In this document: positions 1 to 7,134 of the stretch, piece by piece
How the letters are laid out: every line of letters begins with the position of its first letter
How positions within the stretch are numbered: the stretch's first letter is position 1
Assembly: GCA_002298665.1 (NCBI GenBank)
Contig: DBKW01000079.1
Coordinates: 1 to 9,796, forward strand
Direction: 5' to 3'
DNA length: 9,796 bases
Source of the DNA: Verrucomicrobia bacterium UBA740
GTDB taxonomy: Bacteria > Verrucomicrobiota > Kiritimatiellia > RFP12 > UBA1067
Translations under genes and position numbers: made by a program
Notes under the pieces: model-generated
The model's input: only the letters and a program-made list of their open reading frames with translations
What the model was told of the DNA's origin: nothing
Database searches by the model: none

Positions 1-2180
1 GGCGTCCCGAACGGATGCACCGTCACGGAAACCGCCGCCGAATCGCCCGCCTCCGTCGCGCAGGTCAGGGTATGCGTCCCCGCCCCCAATTCCACCACGA
101 ACGGGCGGTCCGTCTCGGACCGCCCCGCCGGGTGTCCGTCCACAAACCAGTAGAACGGACCGTTCTGCGCCCCCGAAACCGCCGCGGAGCAGACGACTTC
201 CGCCCCCTCCCGTCCCGGCGCGCACTCGTAGACGGCGTCCGCTTCCGGACACAAAATGCGCACGGAAGCTTCCGCGGCGGAAGCCGTCCGCACGAGCCTC
301 CCCGCGGCGTTTCGGCGATGTGCCGCGCAGAGCGTGGCGGGGGTGCGCCCCCGGAGGGCACGTCCCTCTTCCGTTTCGGGGCAGTCGGCCGTCGCCGCCA
401 GCCCCGTCAGACTGCAGATTGTGCGCCGAAACACCCCCGGCGGCACCCCGTACCACGGTCCGGACCCGGCCGGATACAGCCGCCGGGCGATCTTCCAGGC
501 GACCGGCGCGGCGGCTTTCGCCCCCACGAGCGCCGTGTCTCCGAATCCGCCGGATTTGTGTCCGCACCACACGCCCACCACGTATTCCGGGTTCCAAAGC
601 ACCGTCCACGCGTCCCGGTAGGCGGAAGAGGTCCCGGTCTTCCAGGCGAAACGGGGGCACGCCACGTCCGCCACATGCCCCAGCGCCGCACCCGTCCGTT
701 CGCGGCCGGAAAGCATGTCCGCGACAAGATAGGCCGCTTCGGGCGAATAGACCCCGCCGCCATTCCGCGCGAGCGTCCCGTAGGCCCGCACGAGTTCCAG
801 AAGCGAGACTTCCACATTGCCGATGGCCATCCCGAGTCCCCCTTCCGCCGCCTCCCTCCCGAGATGCCGGAACCCCAGCGTTCGGAGGTTGTCCGCGAAG
901 GCGGGCGCGCCCGTTTTGTGCAGCAGGCGCACGAAGGGTATGTTCAGCGAAAGGACGAGCGCGTCCCGCAAGGTGACGCGTCCCCGGTAGCGGTTGTCGA
1001 AATTGGCCGGACGGTACCCCTTGAAGGCGACGGGGGCGTCCAAAAGGCGTTCTTCGGGCGTGACCAGCCCCCGGTCGAGGGCCAGGGCGGCCAGAAACGG
1101 CTTCAAAGTGGAGCCGGCCGGACGGGGCGCGAGCGCCGTATTGACCTGCCCGTCCTTCGCCCCGAAATAGTCCCCGCTGCACGCGAGCGCCAGAACCGCC
1201 CCGTCCGCCACGCGCAAAACGACGGCGGAAGCGGCGTACCCGCCCGCCGCGGACGCCTCGTCGACCGCCGCTTCGCAGGCGGACTGGACATCCGCCTCGA
1301 GGGGGGTAGTGACATCGCCGTGCGTGATGCCCGTCTCCTGCACGAACCAATCGCAGTAGAACGGCGCCTTGAAGGGACGGGGCGCGCGGCGGATTTCGGG
1401 GAGAACGGTCCGCGCCGCGGCGATTTGCTCGGGGGTCGCCCAGCCCAGTTCCCCCAGGCGGCGCAGCACGTAATCGCGGCGTTTGAGGGCGCGTTTCAGG
1501 TTGCGGTCCGGGCGGAAGCGCGAAGGTGCCTGCACCATGCCCGCCAAAAGCGCGGCTTCCCCCAGTCCAAGCGCCTTCGGGGACTTGCCGAACCACCCCT
1601 GCGCGGCGGCCTCTATGCCCACGAGATTGGACCCGAACGGCGCACGGTTCAGGTACTGGGAGAGAATCCAGATCTTGTCCTTCGCGCGCTCCATCTTCAG
1701 CGCCATGATCGCCTCGCGTACCTTCCAAAGGAGCGTCTTCGGGTGGGGTTTGATGAGCCGCACCGTCTGCATGGACAGGGTAGAGGCGCCCGAAATGCGC
1801 CGTCCGTAGAAGAGATTCTGCCCCGCCGCCCGCAGAATGGAGAGCGGCCGCACCCCGCAATGCGTCCAAAACGTGCCGTCCTCGACGGCTACGAGCGCAC
1901 GGACAATCCAATCGGACGGGTCGGCCGTGTAATAGGGACGGCAATCCGTGTCGTTCGGCCCTAGCGTGACGCGCAGGACCTCCCCCGAACGGTCGCGCAA
2001 GACGAGTCCGCCGGGATAGTCCGCCGCCGCGGCTTTGGGCCAATCAACGGTCCACCACAAGACGAGCGGGGGCGCAGCGAGCGCGCAGAGAAGGATTGTA
2101 CATACCTTCCACCGCCGCGCCCGGCAATACGAAATCGCCCGCCGAAACCACCCGGACAGGATAGCAAATCTTGACTTCAT
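1..2180 (-). CDS. pbpC: Penicillin-binding protein 1C (bifunctional glycosyltransferase/transpeptidase), 3' end cut by the window
   Basis: Class A penicillin-binding protein that polymerises lipid II into glycan strands and cross-links peptidoglycan in the periplasm. My translation gives 726 residues before the window edge; the E. coli protein is about 770, so only the end is missing. Residues 1-25 are basic, followed by a membrane anchor at about 26-46. The GT51 domain shows EDGTFWTHCG with catalytic Glu100, SGASTLSMQ (130-138), and KMER with the second glutamate Glu164. The transpeptidase domain shows STLK (357-360, nucleophile Ser357), SLN (411-413) and KTG (514-516). A Cys-containing junction (589-618) and a C-terminal BiPBP-type domain (from about 635) are typical of PBP1C. 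ATG at 2180 is the only plausible start: an in-frame TGA lies at 2190-2192, and the next candidates would remove the anchor. It overlaps the macroglobulin gene by 137 nt, so the two are co-transcribed and probably translationally coupled. An AAAGG-like sequence precedes the ATG closely. Confidence 0.93.
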   Translation of the reverse strand, partial: MKSRFAILSGWFRRAISYCRARRWKVCTILLCALAAPPLVLWWTVDWPKAAAADYPGGLVLRDRSGEVLRVTLGPNDTDCRPYYTADPSDWIVRALVAVEDGTFWTHCGVRPLSILRAAGQNLFYGRRISGASTLSMQTVRLIKPHPKTLLWKVREAIMALKMERAKDKIWILSQYLNRAPFGSNLVGIEAAAQGWFGKSPKALGLGEAALLAGMVQAPSRFRPDRNLKRALKRRDYVLRRLGELGWATPEQIAAARTVLPEIRRAPRPFKAPFYCDWFVQETGITHGDVTTPLEADVQSACEAAVDEASAAGGYAASAVVLRVADGAVLALACSGDYFGAKDGQVNTALAPRPAGSTLKPFLAALALDRGLVTPEERLLDAPVAFKGYRPANFDNRYRGRVTLRDALVLSLNIPFVRLLHKTGAPAFADNLRTLGFRHLGREAAEGGLGMAIGNVEVSLLELVRAYGTLARNGGGVYSPEAAYLVADMLSGRERTGAALGHVADVACPRFAWKTGTSSAYRDAWTVLWNPEYVVGVWCGHKSGGFGDTALVGAKAAAPVAWKIARRLYPAGSGPWYGVPPGVFRRTICSLTGLAATADCPETEEGRALRGRTPATLCAAHRRNAAGRLVRTASAAEASVRILCPEADAVYECAPGREGAEVVCSAAVSGAQNGPFYWFVDGHPAGRSETDRPFVVELGAGTHTLTCATEAGDSAAVSVTVHPFGT

Positions 2181-5100
2181 CGCCTTTTTTCAGCGTGACT
2201 TCCTTGGAGAAAACCAGCATCCGGTCGTCCCGCGCATCCTTCCGCAGGACCCACTCCGCCGAACGGTCCCGGAAGACGCTCGGGTCCAGCTCGCTGTGGA
2301 CCGGCTCGAACGCCCCGGCGAACAGGTCCTCGATCACGAGGTCGGACACCTTCCGCGTCGCCGTCGTCCCGAGGGAAAGCTCCACGACGAGCATCTCCCC
2401 GCAGGCGATGTCGTCCAAAGACGCCTCTTCGCCTGTCGGACGCAAGAAGCGACGCTTCAGGACGAGTCCGCTGGAAACGTTCGTGACCGCCGCCGCGTCC
2501 GGCAGCGTGCGACGCTCCCAACTCAGGAAAGCCGGCGCGGACCCGGTATTGGAAACCGCGACCGGACCACCCTCCCAGACGCGCCGGGCGCCCTTAGAAA
2601 GCTCGCAAACCGCCCCGTTCGCCGCCGAAATCCGCACACGCGGCGTCCCTTCCTTCGGCGGATGATGCCGCCAATACGCACCAATCGCCAGGAGCGCCTG
2701 GGCATTTTCGGACGTCGTACCCCAGCAAAAACGCTGTTTGTCGCGCTTTTTCAGCAAATAGGAAAGCAGCGGCGGGATGCGGGAATCGTCCGGATCCACC
2801 GCGAGAAGCGCCAAAAGCGTGAAGGAGGCTTCTGTGACGGACTGGGGCTCGTAGGACTCCGCCAGCAACGCTCTCGCGCGCGGCACATCGCCCAACAACG
2901 CGAACGCGCGCGCCAGGCGGGCACGGGAAAGCGCCGACAGGTTCGCCCGGCCGTCGTAGAGGCGGAACATGCGGTCCCGGTCGGGCGTCCCGGCCAGGGC
3001 GAGCGTATGGCACGCGTAGGCGGCCGTCGCCGTATTCGTTTCGCTCGCCCACTCCCGAAGGAAGTCCAAAACCCGCTTTTGTCCGGCCGGGACCAGTTCC
3101 ACCCCAGCCTGGGCGGCTTCGACGAGGAAATGCGCGGCATAAAGCGAGACTTCCCGGTCCCACGGCGCCTCGTTGCAGTCGGGCCACATAGTGAAGTCGT
3201 TCGCCCGAATCATGGACTCCACGCGGCGGACCCCCGCCTGCACGTACTCCAGCCGGTTCGTCGCCGCCGCGGAACCGACCGCGCTCAAGATGCCGCCCGC
3301 CGAAATGAGCGGGAAAATGCGCGAACAGGTCTGCTCGAGGCATCCGTAGGGGTAGTCCGCCAGCCACTCGAGCGCCGCGGCAAGTTCGCCGAGGGGCGAG
3401 CCCTCCAAACCGAAGGCAAGGCGCGCCCCGGCCCCTTCCGCGGCGAACGTCCGCGTCTCTCCCGGCTCCAGTCGCACCAGTCCGGCGGCGATTTCCCACG
3501 GAACCGCCGGGCGGATGGGGATGTGGAGCGTCTGGACGTGCTTCTCGCCCAAGCCTTCCGCGGCGAACGCGAGGAACCACTCGCCCGGCACGGAAGGCGC
3601 CGTCACGGTCGCGACGATGTTCGTGGCCCCCTTCCCGGCCAGCGTGCAGGCGCCCGACACCGCGCCGATACGGTAGGTTATCCGGCCCGCTTCCGTTGTC
3701 GTATTGTGGAGGGGCAGCGTCACCTGGAAGCGATCCCCGGGCGCGGCAAAGCGGGGCGCGTCCGGCTGCATGACCAGTTTCGGCGCGACTTTGCACTGTG
3801 TTTTGGCCGCGCCGGTCGCCGTGGCCGACCAGGCGACCGCCGTCACGCGCACTTCGCCGGCGAATTCCGGCAGCTGGAACGTCGTCCGCCCGGCCCCGTT
3901 CGTCAGCGCGACCCGCGCATTCCAGAGGGCGAGCGGCTTGAACCGCCGCGTGGGCACGGGGCTCACCCGGCTCAGCATTTCCGCCCCGAAGCCGCCGCCG
4001 GTCTTCACGCCGGCGTGCCGGATTTCGCCGGCGACCGGCAGGACCTTATCGAACAAATCGTAGAGCGGCAGCTCCGTTTCGCGCAGCTTCCCGAACCACC
4101 CGGCCGGATCCGGCGTCTTGCCGTCCGTCAGAAGGTTGATGCCCTCGTCCACGAGCGCAACCGACGCGACCAGCCCCGTCGCCGAAGCGGATGCGGACGA
4201 GACGTCCACCACGACCTGGCTTTCGCCCGATGGCGCCATACGGACGGACGCCGCCACCCGGACCGGCAGTTCGTCTTCCGCCGGCCGCACGGGGAGCGCC
4301 ACCTTGCCGTGGGCGCGCGCCGCCAAATGCCGCACGTTCGCCTCCACGCTCTGCACCACCGAAAGCGTGACATGCACGTTCGGCGCCCAGGCGGTTTCCG
4401 TCCGCGGCAGAACGACTTCGCTTGTCGCGTTCGTGAGTTCCAGAACCTCGACATGGAGCACTTTCTCGCGCTGGACCGTCAGGAATCCCCACCCCGCAAA
4501 GGGTGCGCGGACCGTCAGGCGCGGCACGTCTCCCGGACGGTAGTACGGCTTGTCCGGCGTGAGCGTCACCTCGGTCGGACGTCCCAGCGGCGTGCGGACG
4601 GCCTCATCCCCCCAATCGCTGAGGTAGAAAGCGCGGCTGAAGGAGACGTTCGTCTCCCGGTCGGCTATCGTCAGCGTATAGTCGGCGCAATCCACGATCG
4701 GGAGCGCCAAATCCGCCGCGCCCTGCGCATCCGTCTTGAAAGGAAATTCCGCGACTTTTGTCGCCACGCGCGTCGATTCCCATTCCCCCGTCCCGGACGC
4801 GTTCACCTTGTAGGTGTTCACCGTATCCACGCGGCGGATGCAGGCGGAAAGCTCGCGCACCCCCGAAAGCGGCTTCCCGTCCGGCCGGACGCAGACGACG
4901 GGGATCCGCGGCTGTCCCGCCACGGGTTTTTTCAGCCAGGACGGAAGCGCCGCGCCTATATAATAAGGATAATAGTGGAAAAGTTTCGACGCGCGCGCCG
5001 TCGCCGGGCGTCCACCATCCTCGAAAACGGTTCCCTGCACCGTCACGCGCACGCAGGCCTTGGGGAGACCCAAAGACGCCCAAAACGGCGCCCGGAAAGC

Positions 5101-6912
5101 GTGTTGGCCCTCTTCGTCGAGGACGGACGCCCCCAAGCGGCGGAAACTCGGCTTGAGCCCCCGGTTCTCGTCCCCGAACGCGTACGCCTTCCAAGCCGCC
5201 GGCGCGAACGGGGCGTCTTCGAAAACGAGGGCGCCTTCCGTCTTCAAACGCCGCGCCGGACCGCCGAACAGGTGCTCGGCGGCGACGGTAAAGGCGAGGT
5301 TCGTCAGCTCCGCACTCTCCGGCAGGGTGGTCCGGACCCGGATTTGCGGCGGCGCGAACTCCTCCACCTTGACCGTCTGTGCGCCCAGCTCGCGTCCGTC
5401 CTTCCCCGGCGTGCGCACGACAATCCGCCACTGTCCGCTCGGCTGGTCGGCGGGAACCGTGAACTTGTCGCACGCAAGCGCCCCCTGCGCGTCCGGCAGG
5501 CACGTTTTCGTCGCGAAAAGGCGGCCTTCCGGACTCATGAGCGCGAATTCAACCGGGAACGGACGCGGCGCCCGGCGCTGTCCGTTGCGGAGCAGGGCCT
5601 GCGCGAAGATCGGCTCGTCATGCCGGTAAATGCCGCGCTCCGTCCACACGAACGCGGCACATTCCGTAGGCGCGAGATAGTCCGGGAGCGTGCCCTTCTC
5701 CGTCGATTCGTCCACCTTCATCGAGTCGCGGAGCGCCAGGAACGCACGATCCGACCCGTCCTTTTCGGAAACGACGACCGCGAACGGCTCAGCTTTCGCC
5801 GAAAGCGGCAAATCGCACCGCCCCCGCGCGTCCGTCACCCCCTCGGCGAGCCGGACGTTTGCGGAGGAGTAGACCGCGACAACCGCCCCCGGACGCGGAC
5901 GGCCCGTCGTCAGCGAAGTCGCCCACACGTGGAGCGCCTCCTTGCCGCGCCGCACGCTCAGACCGAAGTCCGTCACGCAGACGAGCCGATAGGCTGTCGC
6001 ACATTCCTTCTCCCAACTGTATTCATAGGAACGGTCGACATTGAGGAGAGACGTCAGATAAATGCCGCGCGCCGGACCTCCGTCCCGGATGGAGACGGGG
6101 AGCAAGGTCCGTCGGAGCGTGTTGGGGGCACCCCCGCACGCGTTCGTCTGGACGGACGCTTCCCCGGCCAGTTGCGCCGTTGCGCCCTTGTCCATCGGGA
6201 GATACATCCTGTACACCCCTTCCTCGCGCGCCAGCAATTGCACCACGTTCGCCGGCTCCACGCGGCAGATGGACGTTTGCAGATTCGTTACGTTCATCGT
6301 CTCGACCGCCAGCGCATGCGAACCGACGGACGGCAAATACCGCCCCTGCGCGGCGTATTTCGCATACGGTTCGGCGTCCGGACGCTGGAAGGTGTAGACA
6401 TAGTCCGCCAAAAGCGCGCCTTGGGCGGCCCCCGCCTTGGCGGGAAGCCCCTTGCGGATACGCAGCGTGACATTCGTCCGGTAGGCGAAATCGCCGCTGA
6501 TCTGCACGCCGGGGACTTCGCCGCGCAAGGGCGAAATCCCGATCGCGCCCTGGATCAGAGGTTCCACCGTCACGTAATCCCGCATGACCGTCTCGTCGGG
6601 ATGTCCCGAGAGCCACACCCGAAGCACCCCGCCCGGCCTCACCTCCACGCCCTGAACCGTCAGGTTTGTCGCGGCCGGTTCTGCGGCGGAAGATCCGGAA
6701 GACGGCAGACGCCGCTGCTCGCGCGCTATCTCGCGGCACACGGCCGCGTCCGCTTTCAGTTGATCCGGCGACAGTCCGGAAAGGACGCGGCACCCGTAGG
6801 TGGCGTCAAATTGTCGCACTTTTTGGTAAATCCACACCGTGGAGGCGACTGACCCCGCCGTCACAATCCCCAATACGGCGCCTGCCGCGCCCACCCAAAT
6901 CTTCCGCTTCAT
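2044..6912 (-). CDS. Bacterial alpha-2-macroglobulin family protease trap with thioester
   Basis: Large periplasmic protease inhibitor of the bacterial alpha-2-macroglobulin family (E. coli YfhM/ECAM type), which traps attacking proteases after bait cleavage. From the ATG at 6912 it is 1622 residues, the usual size. Residues 5-30 form a hydrophobic anchor after a basic MKRK start; no lipobox cysteine is present, and the first Cys is residue 41. Macroglobulin-like beta domains follow, with TERGIYRHDEP (424-434), YYRPGD (790-795) and ALVDEGINLLT (919-929). The A2M domain around LALWNARVALTNGAGRTTF (994-1012) precedes the thioester motif YPYGCLEQ (1187-1194; Cys1191, Gln1194) and its helical domain. 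The end, FVLPGAAVEGMYNPSLRA (1594-1611), is the conserved family C-terminus. The frame stays open to GTG 6975, but those 21 codons are AT-rich at third positions and lie at the predicted transcription start, so I chose ATG 6912. No good Shine-Dalgarno site is visible before it. First gene of an operon with pbpC. Confidence 0.93.
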   Translation of the reverse strand: MKRKIWVGAAGAVLGIVTAGSVASTVWIYQKVRQFDATYGCRVLSGLSPDQLKADAAVCREIAREQRRLPSSGSSAAEPAATNLTVQGVEVRPGGVLRVWLSGHPDETVMRDYVTVEPLIQGAIGISPLRGEVPGVQISGDFAYRTNVTLRIRKGLPAKAGAAQGALLADYVYTFQRPDAEPYAKYAAQGRYLPSVGSHALAVETMNVTNLQTSICRVEPANVVQLLAREEGVYRMYLPMDKGATAQLAGEASVQTNACGGAPNTLRRTLLPVSIRDGGPARGIYLTSLLNVDRSYEYSWEKECATAYRLVCVTDFGLSVRRGKEALHVWATSLTTGRPRPGAVVAVYSSANVRLAEGVTDARGRCDLPLSAKAEPFAVVVSEKDGSDRAFLALRDSMKVDESTEKGTLPDYLAPTECAAFVWTERGIYRHDEPIFAQALLRNGQRRAPRPFPVEFALMSPEGRLFATKTCLPDAQGALACDKFTVPADQPSGQWRIVVRTPGKDGRELGAQTVKVEEFAPPQIRVRTTLPESAELTNLAFTVAAEHLFGGPARRLKTEGALVFEDAPFAPAAWKAYAFGDENRGLKPSFRRLGASVLDEEGQHAFRAPFWASLGLPKACVRVTVQGTVFEDGGRPATARASKLFHYYPYYIGAALPSWLKKPVAGQPRIPVVCVRPDGKPLSGVRELSACIRRVDTVNTYKVNASGTGEWESTRVATKVAEFPFKTDAQGAADLALPIVDCADYTLTIADRETNVSFSRAFYLSDWGDEAVRTPLGRPTEVTLTPDKPYYRPGDVPRLTVRAPFAGWGFLTVQREKVLHVEVLELTNATSEVVLPRTETAWAPNVHVTLSVVQSVEANVRHLAARAHGKVALPVRPAEDELPVRVAASVRMAPSGESQVVVDVSSASASATGLVASVALVDEGINLLTDGKTPDPAGWFGKLRETELPLYDLFDKVLPVAGEIRHAGVKTGGGFGAEMLSRVSPVPTRRFKPLALWNARVALTNGAGRTTFQLPEFAGEVRVTAVAWSATATGAAKTQCKVAPKLVMQPDAPRFAAPGDRFQVTLPLHNTTTEAGRITYRIGAVSGACTLAGKGATNIVATVTAPSVPGEWFLAFAAEGLGEKHVQTLHIPIRPAVPWEIAAGLVRLEPGETRTFAAEGAGARLAFGLEGSPLGELAAALEWLADYPYGCLEQTCSRIFPLISAGGILSAVGSAAATNRLEYVQAGVRRVESMIRANDFTMWPDCNEAPWDREVSLYAAHFLVEAAQAGVELVPAGQKRVLDFLREWASETNTATAAYACHTLALAGTPDRDRMFRLYDGRANLSALSRARLARAFALLGDVPRARALLAESYEPQSVTEASFTLLALLAVDPDDSRIPPLLSYLLKKRDKQRFCWGTTSENAQALLAIGAYWRHHPPKEGTPRVRISAANGAVCELSKGARRVWEGGPVAVSNTGSAPAFLSWERRTLPDAAAVTNVSSGLVLKRRFLRPTGEEASLDDIACGEMLVVELSLGTTATRKVSDLVIEDLFAGAFEPVHSELDPSVFRDRSAEWVLRKDARDDRMLVFSKEVTLKKGDEVKICYPVRVVSAGDFVLPGAAVEGMYNPSLRARCAPARLVVDR

Positions 6913-6977
6913 CTCTTTTCGCGCTCGCTTTCGTTTTTTTTGTTCCGCTCTATCTTTTATTTCAAAAACCGACACAT

Positions 6978-7006
6978 ATTGTACCGCACTTCTGGATTAA
7001 AGTCAA
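6978..7006 (-). promoter_or_regulatory. Sigma-70-type promoter of the macroglobulin-pbpC operon
   Basis: On the minus strand TTGACT (7001-7006) is followed after exactly 17 nt by TACAAT (6978-6983). Both boxes are one base from consensus. Transcription would begin near 6971, giving a leader of about 60 nt before the ATG at 6912. The promoter sits between the ABC-F terminator and the macroglobulin gene. The call is from sequence alone. Confidence 0.72.
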
Positions 7007-7043
7007 ACCCTTTCTCGCGCACCGCAAAACTTTCCGGACTAAG

Positions 7044-7061
7044 GGTGCAAAAGGTGCAAAA
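7044..7061. repeat. Tandem duplication of a 9-bp unit (GGTGCAAAA x2)
   Basis: GGTGCAAAA occurs at 7044-7052 and again directly at 7053-7061, next to the terminator stem. On the minus strand the second copy supplies part of the T-tract and the first gives a second T-run. The duplication may be functional as a backup U-tract or may be chance slippage. Confidence 0.5.
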
Positions 7062-7098
7062 ACGTGCGGCTTCGCCCGCTTGGCGCAAGCCGCACGTT
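7058..7098 (-). terminator. Rho-independent terminator of the ABC-F gene
   Basis: A perfect 12-bp stem (7061-7072 with 7087-7098) encloses an inner CGCC/GGCG pairing (7073-7076 with 7082-7085). On the minus strand the stem runs into TTTTT (7062-7058) and, a few bases on, a second TTTT. It begins 36 nt after the ABC-F stop codon. The plus-strand side lacks a comparable T-run, so it should work mainly on the minus strand. It separates the ABC-F transcript from the macroglobulin operon. Confidence 0.85.
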
Positions 7099-7134
7099 CG
7101 CATTTCCTTTGGTATTCTCCGCCGGAACCGGCTT

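Noticed and set aside
15..1964. 649-codon plus-strand open frame
   Set aside because: Antisense shadow of pbpC, whose glycosyltransferase and transpeptidase motifs are clear on the minus strand.
2035..6852. 1605-codon plus-strand open frame
   Set aside because: Exactly antisense and in codon register with the macroglobulin gene; its Arg/Pro-rich translation has no recognisable domain and is explained by the missing TTA, CTA and TCA codons.
6973..6975. GTG start for the macroglobulin
   Set aside because: Sits beside the -10 box and upstream of the predicted transcription start, with atypical codons up to the ATG at 6912.
7069..7079. 11-bp match between the terminator loop and repeat copy A (9592-9602)
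   Set aside because: GCTTCGCCCGC is short and GC-rich; in DNA of this composition it can arise by chance, and flanking bases do not match.
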